Positions 41,854 through 50,529 of a stretch of 64,000 nucleotides of DNA are shown here, piece after piece. Source of the DNA: an uncultured Pseudomonadota bacterium (GTDB lineage Bacteria > Pseudomonadota > Gammaproteobacteria > Ga0077536); the NCBI GenBank assembly GCA_902557415.1, contig CACEAA010000005.1:1-64000 (forward strand). Direction: 5' to 3'. How positions within the stretch are numbered: the first letter of the stretch is position 1; every line of letters begins with the position of its first letter. The translations under genes and the position numbers were made by a program. The notes under the pieces are model-generated. The model worked only from the letters and a program-made list of their open reading frames with translations. It was not told the DNA's origin and made no database searches.

Positions 41854-42819
41854 ATGGAACCTTTCTCGACTAATCAAAATGAAGCTAATACAATCCTGCA
41901 AGGATTTGCACTTCAAAAATCTGGTGAGAATGTTCTTCTTGCGACGGTGATTAAAACGTGGGGCTCATCACCACGGCCTGCTGGAGCTGTGATGGTCGTT
42001 ACTGAGTCCGGATTGATCCGAGGTTCGGTGTCGGGGGGGTGCATAGAAGATGAGTTAGTGCTGCGCGTGAAGAGTGCTTTCCCTAAGAAAATGGAGCAAG
42101 TGGAATACGCCTCTGATACTTCCAGAACACTTCCGTGTGGCGGAACGCTCTTGTTAGCACTGGAGCCTTTGTCTTCAATTCACGATCCCGAAGAGTTGAT
42201 TCAACGCTTAGCGAGTGGTGAAAGTGTCACGAGGACGCTTGATCTGGTAGAAAATATTTCTTCTTGGAGGGCGGCTATAGGCGCTGACAGGACAGAATTA
42301 GAAGGACAGTTTGCACATCTTGTTTACGAAAAATCATGGCGTCTACTAATTATTGGGATGGGTGAGCTCGCGCAATGCGTTTATCAACAGGCGCGATTTT
42401 TAGGTTACTCGGTTGAGGTCTGCGATCCGCGGGAGGATTATAGGAGCTCATGGCCTTACCCCGAATGTGACGTTTCTGACTGCTATCCGGATGATTTCTT
42501 AAAGCAAAGAGCGTTAGATTCTAAGACTGCGATTGTCGCTTTGACACATGACCCCAAGATAGACGACATGGCAATAATGGAAGCTTTAGTAAGTGAGGCT
42601 TTTTATGTTGGAGCGTTGGGCTCGATGCGAACAACTCGCAACCGCGAGCGTCGGTTAATTGAACATTTTGATTTCTCCGAGAGCGAGTTAGCGCGACTTC
42701 GTGCTCCAATAGGCGTCGACGTGAATAGTAGAAGGCCTCAAGAGATAGCTCTTTCTATAATGATGCAAATTACCGCTGAAAGAAATAACGTGATACTCCG
42801 TTCTGAGCGTGTCCTTTGA
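41854..42819 (+). CDS. XdhC/CoxF-family molybdenum cofactor maturation protein
   Basis: XdhC-family proteins bind and protect the molybdenum cofactor while it is sulfurated and inserted into xanthine-oxidase-family enzymes. The 321-residue product has WGSSPRPAGAVMVV (about residues 33-46), GSVSGGCIEDELV (about 54-66), a Rossmann half with LLIIGMGELAQCVY and LGSMRTTRNRERR (about 253-265), and the C-terminal PIGVDVNSRRPQEIALS. Together with the next gene it suits the CoxLSM-like enzyme 28 kb upstream. It overlaps mocA by four bases. Confidence 0.88.
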   Translation: MEPFSTNQNEANTILQGFALQKSGENVLLATVIKTWGSSPRPAGAVMVVTESGLIRGSVSGGCIEDELVLRVKSAFPKKMEQVEYASDTSRTLPCGGTLLLALEPLSSIHDPEELIQRLASGESVTRTLDLVENISSWRAAIGADRTELEGQFAHLVYEKSWRLLIIGMGELAQCVYQQARFLGYSVEVCDPREDYRSSWPYPECDVSDCYPDDFLKQRALDSKTAIVALTHDPKIDDMAIMEALVSEAFYVGALGSMRTTRNRERRLIEHFDFSESELARLRAPIGVDVNSRRPQEIALSIMMQITAERNNVILRSERVL

Positions 42820-43388
42820 CCAAAGTGGTTGGCATTCTATTGGCTGCTGGAAAATCATCGCGATTCGGTGCGAATAAGATTTTAGCTAATTTACCTGATT
42901 CAGTACCTATTGGTGTCCGTTCTGCAGAAACGCTACAAAAATGCGTCGATGACTTGGTGGTTGTAGTTGGTTCTGAAAGTAATGGGACACGAAGTCTTTT
43001 TGTAGATCATGGATTTAATGTGACCGTATCCAAGAATTCTGGGCTTGGCATGGGCTACTCTCTGAGTCATGGAATCACCGTAAGTTCGGGGGCCACACAT
43101 TGGATAATCGCGCTGGCTGATATGCCTTACCTAGATGTGTCTACGATATGCAAATTGCGTGACTTCTTAGTGACAAAAAATCAGATTACTGTACCAATTT
43201 TTGAAGGTAGAATAGGTCACCCCGTCGGCTTTCCCGTTAGCTATAGAGAGCAATTGATGACACTTGAGGACGATGCTGGAGCACGGAGCGTACTAGACAG
43301 CTCCGGAGAAGACATTTTTTATTTCATGAGTTCTGACTTAGGGACGGTAAAAGATATTGACGTGAAATCTGATATTCTTGCTTTGTAG
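42816..43388 (+). CDS. MocA-like molybdenum cofactor cytidylyltransferase
   Basis: MocA adds CMP to Mo-molybdopterin to form the MCD cofactor of bacterial xanthine-oxidase-family enzymes. The 190-residue product has the nucleotidyltransferase motif LLAAGKSSRFGANK (about residues 8-21), ALADMPYL (about 100-107) and GHPVGFPVS. It differs from MobA (7 kb) in lacking the GGxGTR..GxxK guanylyl pattern. It starts with TTG overlapping the xdhC stop, so translation is coupled. The pair encodes MCD formation and delivery. Confidence 0.85.
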   Translation: MTKVVGILLAAGKSSRFGANKILANLPDSVPIGVRSAETLQKCVDDLVVVVGSESNGTRSLFVDHGFNVTVSKNSGLGMGYSLSHGITVSSGATHWIIALADMPYLDVSTICKLRDFLVTKNQITVPIFEGRIGHPVGFPVSYREQLMTLEDDAGARSVLDSSGEDIFYFMSSDLGTVKDIDVKSDILAL

Positions 43389-43485
43389 TCTCAATAGATG
43401 ATGTCCGCATCAAATCCAGCCCGATAATAATAGATGTGAATTTTTACCTGTGGGTGAGAGTCCCTCAAATTTATAATTTATGTAG

Positions 43486-43491
43486 TATAAT
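43486..43491 (+). promoter_or_regulatory. Candidate -10 box upstream of the outer-membrane barrel gene
   Basis: A perfect TATAAT lies 81 bases before the ATG at 43572. No good -35 hexamer is seen at standard spacing, so this is a tentative promoter. Confidence 0.35.
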
Positions 43492-43571
43492 TTCGCGCGG
43501 CTTAATTATTAAATGTAATAAATGGTGCGCTTTTGGTTAACCAACCGACTTTCAGTGGATAGGACCTGATA

Positions 43572-44771
43572 ATGGTGAATATCTTTTTTAAAGTATTCCT
43601 TGCTTTCTTAACCCTAAATTTGACACCTTCGACGGCATTCGAGATGGAAGTGTCTGGAAACTTGGGTGCTGAGTTCCGGTGGTTTCCAAATGAAGGTACT
43701 GTCAACTCTATGCCGCAGGAGTCGTTGTCGATTTCTTTCACACCTGAGTTTTATTCGTCATGGGACGACGGTAAGCAAAGTATTTTATTTGTTCCGTTCT
43801 TACGATACGACGACCAAGACTCTCGTCGTTCGCATGGCGATATTCGAGAGCTAAGCTATATATATTCAAGTCGAAACTGGGAGTTACGCACTGGTTTCCG
43901 AAAAGTTTTCTGGGGTGTGGCCGAGTCGAATCATCTAGTAGATATCATTAATCAAAGCGATGCGGTTGAAAATAATGACCTAGAGGACAAGTTGGGCCAG
44001 CCGATGGTTAATCTTGCCCTAATCCAAGACTGGGGTACCATCGATTTTTTTGTCCTTCCAGGATTTCGTGAGAGGACTTATTCTGGCAAACATGGGCGTT
44101 TTCAACCCTCATTCAGATTTGATAAAAGTGCTGTTGAATATCAATCCGCTGCTGAGGATAAGCATGTTGATTATGCGATAAGATATTCTACGTATATCGA
44201 CGTAATCGACTTCGGCGTATACCACTTTTGGGGGACCAGTCGCGAGCCACGATTTAAACCAAACGTAAGTGACAGTGGTCAAGTTACGCTTGCTCCTGTC
44301 TACGATTTGATACACCAAAGTGGCTTAGATCTTCAGGCTACGGTCGAAAATTGGCTGTTCAAGTTTGAATTTTTACGAAGGCAAGGACAAGGGTCTACTT
44401 ATATGGCGGGGGTCGGTGGATTTGAATACACGATAGTAGGAGTATTTGAGTCGGCTTTAGATTTAGGCCTCTTGAGCGAATACCATTGGGATGAACGCGG
44501 AGAAACCAGTAGTTCGCCTTTTAATAACGACTTGTTTCTGGGAGGCCGTTTAGCATTCAATGACAGCTCCGATTCTCAAGTATTGGCTGGAGTCTTATCT
44601 GATCTCAACAATTATGGGTATTTTTTCAATATTGAAGCTAGTCGTCGATTTGGTAGTTATTGGAAAGCCGAAGTTGAATTTCGGCTTTTAGTTGATACGG
44701 GAAAGATAGATCCGTTCTATCCCTTTAGACACGATGATGTCTTGCAAATCGAGTTATTGAGGTACTTTTGA
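43572..44771 (+). CDS. Outer-membrane beta-barrel protein of unknown function
   Basis: I do not recognise a specific family. The 399-residue product has a signal peptide with VFLAFLTLNLTPSTAFE (cleavage near residue 23), then many short alternating hydrophobic/aromatic strands and a terminal ELLRYF with C-terminal Phe, as in barrel proteins. The stretch LRTGFRKVFWGVAESNHL resembles the R(Q)xxWG motif of DUF1302 barrels, hinting at remote kinship with the protein at 4852-6444. A porin for hydrophobic or anionic substrates is plausible, but the function cannot be assigned. It stands alone, with about 180 and 300 bases of flanking spacer. Confidence 0.7.
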   Translation: MVNIFFKVFLAFLTLNLTPSTAFEMEVSGNLGAEFRWFPNEGTVNSMPQESLSISFTPEFYSSWDDGKQSILFVPFLRYDDQDSRRSHGDIRELSYIYSSRNWELRTGFRKVFWGVAESNHLVDIINQSDAVENNDLEDKLGQPMVNLALIQDWGTIDFFVLPGFRERTYSGKHGRFQPSFRFDKSAVEYQSAAEDKHVDYAIRYSTYIDVIDFGVYHFWGTSREPRFKPNVSDSGQVTLAPVYDLIHQSGLDLQATVENWLFKFEFLRRQGQGSTYMAGVGGFEYTIVGVFESALDLGLLSEYHWDERGETSSSPFNNDLFLGGRLAFNDSSDSQVLAGVLSDLNNYGYFFNIEASRRFGSYWKAEVEFRLLVDTGKIDPFYPFRHDDVLQIELLRYF

Positions 44772-45070
44772 GCAAAATAAACAGAAAATCGACTCACTCT
44801 TCTAAATATACATTGCTAGCGCGAAATTACGCCTTTAAAATACGTTGTGTTTAAGCGATAAGACGCATAAAATCATGGTGTTACAAGCGCAACGGTATAT
44901 GTTTCATAAGCTATTGGCTTGATTAAAATCTAACAGATGGATTTTAATTATTGGAGTTAGAGAACTAAGCCGATTAGATTTAGAAAATAGCGCTGCACTT
45001 ACAGATAGGTAAAGTATGCTTCCGTCGGTTATTGTCGCTGGGAAGAAAAACTATTACAGGGAGATGAAGG
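44772..45070. other. 299-base spacer upstream of the 2-oxoacid oxidoreductase operon
   Basis: No gene is visible. The main feature is the inverted repeat at 44922-44948; the AT-rich left part may hold the promoter. The right end contains a GGGAGA ribosome site just before the TTG start at 45071. Confidence 0.4.
44922..44948. promoter_or_regulatory. Inverted repeat upstream of the 2-oxoacid oxidoreductase operon
   Basis: ATTAAAATC (44922-44930) and GATTTTAAT (44940-44948) are perfect 9-base arms with a 9-base spacer, centred about 135 bases before the first gene. Spacing and length suit a dimeric regulator, possibly LysR- or TetR-type. No regulator gene is adjacent. Confidence 0.4.
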
Positions 45071-46396
45071 TTGGATCTTGATGAACTAACAAAAGAAGTT
45101 CAAGGACGGTATCACAGGCTGGTTGACCAAGGTACTGATCCTAACGAGTGGGCTTACGCTTGGCGCTCAGAATATAATCGAGGTGGCTTCAAGGCGGTCG
45201 ATCTATTGATGGAAGAAGTCGTAGATCCTAAGAAGTGCATTGGATGCGCGGCCTGCGTAACTATTTGTCCTGTAGACGTGTTTGACTATGAGGACGAGGT
45301 TCCTCTAGATACTAGAGCTGACGCGTGCGTTTTTTGCGAGCTTTGTGTTGATGTCTGCCCCGTTTTGCGTCCGACAGATCGAGATATGAAGGAACAGATC
45401 CAGTTAAAAGAACCCGTAAAAGATGAGGGGTTTGGTCCTTACGCTTATGGGTGCTACGCCCGTGCTACAGATAAAGCACTTGTTGCGGATGGCCAAGATG
45501 GGGGCGTCTGTACTGCTCTAATTCTCCATGGAATGAAGAATGGCACAATCAAAGCCGCTGTTGCTGGTGAAGAGCATGCAGAGAACCCTCAGATGGGCTC
45601 TTCGATGTTGCAACAAACTGAAGAAGAAGTAATTCAAGGCGCACGGTCTCGTTATACATATCAGCCTAATACACTAGCTTTAGTAGAAGCTATGAAAAAA
45701 GATGTCGGGCCGCTTGCGGTTGTTGGTGTACCTTGCCAAGTGAACGGCGTGAGACAACAGCAATTTTCTAGTATAAGACTGGACGTTGCGGAATGGTACC
45801 AAGATAATATTTCGCTTGTCGTAGGTCTTCTCTGCTCTGAGGCTTTTACTGAAGAAGGAATAGACTGGCTGGCAGAAGACCTAGAAGTTCCGAAAAAAGA
45901 TATTATGAATATTAATATCAAAGGAAGGGTCGAAATAAAACTGCGCGATGGGCGTGAAGAAGTCAAATCTTTGAAGAAATTTGGTAAATATGCGAGACCT
46001 GCGTGTTTATACTGCATGGACTACTCTGCGGACAATGCAGATATCGCGTTAGGCGGTATAGGGTTAGATAAGTGGACATACACCATTATTAGAACCGAAG
46101 CGGGGCATAAAGCCTGGCAGGCTTTGGTAGACGATGGATGGGTTGAAACCAAAGAGTTTGAAGAAGCCCCTAAAGGAAAAGAATTAGTGATTCGTCTGTC
46201 GGAGTATAAGCGGAACCGACCGCTGCCTGCTTTAATGCCGACATTTTCTGAAAGAGAAGAAATCGGAAATCTCGATCCAAAAAACTACTACCGAGGATGG
46301 ACTGAGGATGCCTCCGCTAAGGAATGGAGGCCACTGCCTCCACCTCCGCCCAAGAAGAAAAAAGCTGTTTCAGCTACAAACGAGGAGACGAAATGA
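45071..46396 (+). CDS. FrhB-like Fe-S flavoprotein subunit of 2-oxoacid oxidoreductase
   Basis: This is a 441-residue electron-transfer subunit. It has a double [4Fe-4S] ferredoxin domain, CIGCAACVTICPVDVF (about residues 57-72) and CVFCELCVDVCPV (about 87-99), joined to a coenzyme F420 hydrogenase/dehydrogenase beta-subunit (FrhB) domain with GGVCTALILHGM (about 145-156) and VVGVPCQVNGV. Related domains occur in F420-dependent enzymes, but F420 use is not implied. It starts with TTG, the only workable start, and its stop overlaps the next gene. It probably takes electrons from the Kor subunits and reduces an unknown acceptor. Confidence 0.85.
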   Translation: MDLDELTKEVQGRYHRLVDQGTDPNEWAYAWRSEYNRGGFKAVDLLMEEVVDPKKCIGCAACVTICPVDVFDYEDEVPLDTRADACVFCELCVDVCPVLRPTDRDMKEQIQLKEPVKDEGFGPYAYGCYARATDKALVADGQDGGVCTALILHGMKNGTIKAAVAGEEHAENPQMGSSMLQQTEEEVIQGARSRYTYQPNTLALVEAMKKDVGPLAVVGVPCQVNGVRQQQFSSIRLDVAEWYQDNISLVVGLLCSEAFTEEGIDWLAEDLEVPKKDIMNINIKGRVEIKLRDGREEVKSLKKFGKYARPACLYCMDYSADNADIALGGIGLDKWTYTIIRTEAGHKAWQALVDDGWVETKEFEEAPKGKELVIRLSEYKRNRPLPALMPTFSEREEIGNLDPKNYYRGWTEDASAKEWRPLPPPPPKKKKAVSATNEETK

Positions 46397-48177
46397 CTGG
46401 GAACAAGCAGAAGCTGAGCGACTTGAACGTCATCGTCGCCGGACAAGGTGGTGACGGGAGCCTTACGGTAGTTAATGTCTTGGCTGACATACTTCGTGGT
46501 GCCGGTCTTCGTGTCTACACTGAAAGGGACGTGTTATCTCGAATTAAAGGCGGGATTACCGCTGCAACACTTAGAGCCTATGATGGCGAACGGCTTTGTA
46601 TTAGCAGTGACATCGATCTGTTTGTAGCATTTGATCAAGCTGCAATCGCGAAATACGCGTTTAGATTGAATGAGAGAAGTACCGTAATCTACGACAGCTC
46701 GAATGGGGAAATTAGCGATAGCAAATTACTACCGGAAGATGTTCGACTGATAGGAGTGCCACTTAGTCGTTATGCTGTGAAGCACTTTAGGCGAGATATT
46801 TATAAAAATAGTATTTCGTTCGCGGTGATCGGCCGACTAATCGGACTTAAAGATGACGACATGAAGAAATCTTTTGAAAAGCGTTTTGGCCGTCGAGGAG
46901 CCCAAGCGCTGAAGTACAACTTAGATGCTCTGGAAGTGGGTTGTGCTCTAGCGGATCAAAGCGGTTTAGAAGTCGGGAAGGGAAGGTTCGAAATAGAGTC
47001 TTCAGATTCAGAACCTCATATGTTAATAACGGGAAATGAGGCTGTAGCATTTGGCTTTGCTGTCTCGGGAGGCAGGCTATTTGCAGGTTATCCCATTACG
47101 CCTTCGACTGACGTGATGGAATGGTTGGTCAAATGGCTTCCGAAATTTGGCGGAGTCGTTAAGCAAGCTGAAGATGAGCTATCTGCAATCAATATGGCGA
47201 TTGGGTCAGCGCTAACTGGTACGCGAACCATGACTGCGACATGCGGCCCAGGAATCGCACTGATGCAAGAAGGCATTGGTCAGCTGGGGATGGCTGAAAT
47301 CGGGGTAGTGATAGTAGATGCTCAACGAAGCGGGCCAAGCACAGGAATGCCAACTAAGCCGGAACAGAGTGATATTAATCTTTTATGCTATGGTGGCGCA
47401 GGGGATTTTCCTCGTGTCGTATTAGCTCCAGGCACGCCTGAAGAATGTTTTTTTCTTGCGGTAGATGCAAATAATTTGGCTGAAAAGTATCAGCTACCAG
47501 TTTTTATGTGCCTGGACCAAGGCCTCTCTCAAAATACCGCTACCATTGATCCAATTGATCTAACTAAAGTAGAGATCCATCGAGGGGACAGACTCGACGA
47601 GAAGCAGTTGGCTAATCAGGATGTATATAAGAGATATAATTTCACTGAAAGTGGTGCATCGAATTTTGCTCCGCCAGGCACACCCGGTGGAATGGGATTA
47701 GTCACTGGCAACGAACATGATGAATTTGGTTTAGTGTCTACCGATCCTGTTAATAGGAACAAAATGGTAGAAAAACGGGCTAAGAAAATGGTCAGCATGG
47801 TTCCAGAGCTGCCTCGTGCAATCTCTCACGGGGTGGAAACCGCGGATATCGGGTTTATTGGAGTAGGGATGTGCTATGGGGTAATACTCGAGGCCATGGA
47901 CTTACTTGCGGATAAAGGTATTCACGCACAATATCATCAGGTGCGGACATTGTGGCCTATGCTTGATGAAACCCCCGCATTCACTGCGAGATGTAAGAAC
48001 ATATTCGTGGTGGAATATAACGCTACAGGTCAGCTAGCTAAGCTTATAATCGCCCATGGCGGCGAAGAGTCGAATATTTCTAGTATTCTTCGGTACGATG
48101 GTATTCCAATGCAAGCTAAAGATCTCGTTAGCCACGTAATGACCAAACTCAATCTTAAAGAGGACGAAGTCGCATGA
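46393..48177 (+). CDS. 2-oxoacid:acceptor oxidoreductase, fused gamma-alpha subunit
   Basis: This is the large subunit of a pyruvate/2-oxoglutarate-ferredoxin-oxidoreductase-type enzyme, which converts a 2-oxoacid plus CoA to acyl-CoA and CO2. ATG 46393 overlaps the previous stop, giving 594 residues. An N-terminal gamma domain (IVAGQGGDGS about residues 14-23) is followed by the pyrimidine-binding alpha domain with YPITPSTDVMEWL (about 211-223), and CGPGIALMQEG (about 261-271) with the loop RSGPSTGMPTKPEQSD (about 294-309). Substrate class (2-oxoglutarate, branched-chain or aromatic) is not resolvable by eye. Confidence 0.88.
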   Translation: MTGNKQKLSDLNVIVAGQGGDGSLTVVNVLADILRGAGLRVYTERDVLSRIKGGITAATLRAYDGERLCISSDIDLFVAFDQAAIAKYAFRLNERSTVIYDSSNGEISDSKLLPEDVRLIGVPLSRYAVKHFRRDIYKNSISFAVIGRLIGLKDDDMKKSFEKRFGRRGAQALKYNLDALEVGCALADQSGLEVGKGRFEIESSDSEPHMLITGNEAVAFGFAVSGGRLFAGYPITPSTDVMEWLVKWLPKFGGVVKQAEDELSAINMAIGSALTGTRTMTATCGPGIALMQEGIGQLGMAEIGVVIVDAQRSGPSTGMPTKPEQSDINLLCYGGAGDFPRVVLAPGTPEECFFLAVDANNLAEKYQLPVFMCLDQGLSQNTATIDPIDLTKVEIHRGDRLDEKQLANQDVYKRYNFTESGASNFAPPGTPGGMGLVTGNEHDEFGLVSTDPVNRNKMVEKRAKKMVSMVPELPRAISHGVETADIGFIGVGMCYGVILEAMDLLADKGIHAQYHQVRTLWPMLDETPAFTARCKNIFVVEYNATGQLAKLIIAHGGEESNISSILRYDGIPMQAKDLVSHVMTKLNLKEDEVA

Positions 48178-49037
48178 CAAAAACATTCACTCCCGCTAGA
48201 CCCATCTGGTGCGCAGGTTGCGGCGACTTCGGCGTTTTACAGGCGTTAGTTGGAGCCATGGAAGAGCTAAATATACCTCCTCACGAACGTTTTGTGACCG
48301 CAGGCATAGGTTGTTCTGGTTCGCTGCAAAACAATTTATCTTGTTACGGCTATCACACGTTACACGGAAGAGTATTGCCCACGGTAACTGGTGCCAAGCT
48401 TGCTAACCCTGAGTTAACAGTGGTTGGCGTAGGGGGTGATGGAGATGGTTATGCCATAGGTGGCGGGCACTTGATGCATGCATTCAAACGAAACCCAGGT
48501 ATTACATATATTGTAATGAATAATGGGACTTACGGCCTCACAAAGGGGCAGGCGTCCCCAACGGCACCGACGGGCTATCAAGACAACGTCGAGGAAGACC
48601 TAGATCCAGTTATGCTAGGCTTGAGTATTCCAGGTTCAACATTTATTGCTAGGGCTTATAGCGGACAGCCTGCGCAGCTTTTGCGTTTGACAAAAGCGGC
48701 ATTAGAGCATACGGCTGCAGGTGGAGGTATGTCTTACCTAGAGGTGTTGTCGCCGTGCGTGACATATAACGATACCTATAGAGACTGGAGAACTAGTGTC
48801 TATGACGTAGACGAGGAAGAGGGATATGAGCCAACTAACAGAGCCATGGCCTTCACCAGAATGCAGGAACTTCGCGAAGAAGGTAGATTGCCGCTCGGTC
48901 TTATATATACCGGAGAGAGGCCATCTCTTGAATCACTATCTTTGAATATGGACTTTGCTGCGCCCGCTCTGCAGGACATAACCAAACCTGATTTGAGCGG
49001 AGTTTGTAATGATGCGCTTCAATCTTTCATCAAATAA
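48174..49037 (+). CDS. 2-oxoacid:acceptor oxidoreductase, beta (TPP-binding) subunit
   Basis: The 287-residue beta subunit binds thiamine pyrophosphate: CAGCGDFGVLQAL (about residues 13-25), GIGCSG (about 44-49), and GVGGDGDGYAIGGGH with YIVMNNGTYGLTKGQ (about 83-97 and 108-122) form the TPP and Mg site. It starts inside the alpha-subunit stop (ATGA). The gene set, alpha-gamma fusion plus beta plus FrhB-like subunit, is a compact three-gene operon. Expression probably depends on the palindrome-bearing leader upstream of the first gene. Confidence 0.9.
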   Translation: MTKTFTPARPIWCAGCGDFGVLQALVGAMEELNIPPHERFVTAGIGCSGSLQNNLSCYGYHTLHGRVLPTVTGAKLANPELTVVGVGGDGDGYAIGGGHLMHAFKRNPGITYIVMNNGTYGLTKGQASPTAPTGYQDNVEEDLDPVMLGLSIPGSTFIARAYSGQPAQLLRLTKAALEHTAAGGGMSYLEVLSPCVTYNDTYRDWRTSVYDVDEEEGYEPTNRAMAFTRMQELREEGRLPLGLIYTGERPSLESLSLNMDFAAPALQDITKPDLSGVCNDALQSFIK

Positions 49038-49123
49038 AATCTGCCTTAAAGTATGAGAGAAATTTTGGGTAGCATGTTATAAAAGTATCGTTGATTAAAT
49101 AGATCATTAAGGAGGCGAAAATC

Positions 49124-49987
49124 ATGAAGGCAGATAAGCGAATTACGCCCCGCAATTTTAGTTTTGATTTTCCAGATGACTTAGATCCTAAGTGGGTTTC
49201 TGGCGACGTATTCAGGGCCCATTTTTTCAACGGGGTGTCGCTAACAATGCCTTATCTAGAACCTTACCTGTGCAAAACTAATAACGATGCACGGGCTTTT
49301 ATTGAAGATCCCGAACTCCTCCAAGATATAAAGGATTTTAATAGTCAGGAGTATCGTCATCACGAGTGTCACAAGCGGTTAAACTCGTTACTCCGTAAAA
49401 ATGGTTATCCCGAGTTTGAGGAAGTTGAACGAAAGATCCAAGAGTCATACAAACGTTTGTCGGCAAAGTCGCTCCGCACAAGACTGGCTTATAGCGCTGG
49501 ATTTGAGACAATGACTCAAGGATTCACTAAATGGATGTGCGGCAAGCGCGTCAAACTTTTCAAAGATAGCTGCCCGTACATCACCTCTTTTTGGCTAATG
49601 CACATGATAGAGGAAGCTGAGCATAAAACAGTTGCTTTTGATGTATATATGGCTCAGTCCGGAACCTATGTCCATCGAGCGATAGGAGTATTTCATGGCA
49701 GCTTTCACGTATTGGGCTATGGCTTGCTGGGGATGTTGACGGCATTAAAGAAGGATAAATTATTGTGGACGATAAAAGGACAATTTGGCATTGCTCGAAT
49801 GCTTGGCTCAGTTATATGGAACGTGGGTCCTTCATTATTAAATGCCCTTCTTCCTTGGCACAATCCGAGAGGTACTTATGATCCGGAATGGATTCATGAT
49901 TGGGTTAATGCTTACCCTGATGCTGATCCCGATTGTCAGCCTCTTGTCGACACAAATCATCCTGAGATGCCAATACCACATTCGTAA
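49124..49987 (+). CDS. Putative ferritin-like diiron protein (PF10118 predicted metal-dependent hydrolase family)
   Basis: The family is annotated as a predicted metal-dependent hydrolase, but its function is not established. The 287-residue product, preceded by a strong AAGGAGG site, shows a possible six-ligand diiron pattern: E46 (YLEPYL), E76xxH79 (QEYRHHE), E128 (AGFETMT) and E164xxH167 (IEEAEHKTVAFD). Two ExxH motifs on helices plus two more Glu are the layout of ferritin-like diiron oxygenases. An amphipathic or hydrophobic C-terminal segment follows (VFHGSFHVLGYGLLGML). It precedes a styrene-oxide-isomerase-like gene and an SDR. Confidence 0.75.
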   Translation: MKADKRITPRNFSFDFPDDLDPKWVSGDVFRAHFFNGVSLTMPYLEPYLCKTNNDARAFIEDPELLQDIKDFNSQEYRHHECHKRLNSLLRKNGYPEFEEVERKIQESYKRLSAKSLRTRLAYSAGFETMTQGFTKWMCGKRVKLFKDSCPYITSFWLMHMIEEAEHKTVAFDVYMAQSGTYVHRAIGVFHGSFHVLGYGLLGMLTALKKDKLLWTIKGQFGIARMLGSVIWNVGPSLLNALLPWHNPRGTYDPEWIHDWVNAYPDADPDCQPLVDTNHPEMPIPHS

Positions 49988-50055
49988 ATTTACTCAGTAA
50001 AAATTTGTGTATATTTTTTAATTCAAAATTTCTAATTATCTGGGGAGTAAGTTAG

Positions 50056-50529
50056 ATGGATAATTTACAGCGCATCATGCTTCTAAATGGACTTTTAGTT
50101 ATATTAGTAGCTTCTCTATCTGGCTTTATGTTGCTTTTCCAATTAGTGGGAGGCTTCGAAGTTTGGCCGGGTCATATCATCGAAATACCAGTATATGGTA
50201 CATCAGAAGGCTGGGTGAGAGCTCATACTGGCGGGCTTTTGAATGGGGTGCTTGTTATGCTGGTAGGACTTTCGTTACCCCATCTTCGATTAACTGAGAC
50301 TAAGAACAAAATTATGGCATATGGCTTTTGCTACTGCGCTTGGTCTTTCACAGTGTTTTATTGGATAGGGAACGCTGTTGGTAACAGGGCACTAACTTTT
50401 GGAGATAACCCTTTAGGAGAGAATTCATTGCTTAGTATTATCGGATTCTTACCAGGAGCCCCTAGTGTATTCATTGTGGTTATACTGCTGGCAATCGCGG
50501 CAAATGCGTTACTTAGGAAAAATCAATAA
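50056..50529 (+). CDS. Styrene-oxide-isomerase-like four-helix membrane protein
   Basis: Styrene oxide isomerase (StyC) is an integral membrane, heme-containing enzyme that rearranges an aryl epoxide to an aldehyde. The 157-residue product has about four hydrophobic helices and resembles StyC in the stretches LVGGFEVWPGHIIE (about residues 30-43), SEGWVRAHTGGLLNG (about 50-64) and NRALTFGDN (about 110-118). Positions H57, N63 and Y102 correspond, with a one-residue offset, to the StyC heme ligand H58 and catalytic N64 and Y103 as I recall them; the StyC D95 position is C94 here. No styrene genes are nearby, so the natural substrate is open. Confidence 0.65.
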   Translation: MDNLQRIMLLNGLLVILVASLSGFMLLFQLVGGFEVWPGHIIEIPVYGTSEGWVRAHTGGLLNGVLVMLVGLSLPHLRLTETKNKIMAYGFCYCAWSFTVFYWIGNAVGNRALTFGDNPLGENSLLSIIGFLPGAPSVFIVVILLAIAANALLRKNQ

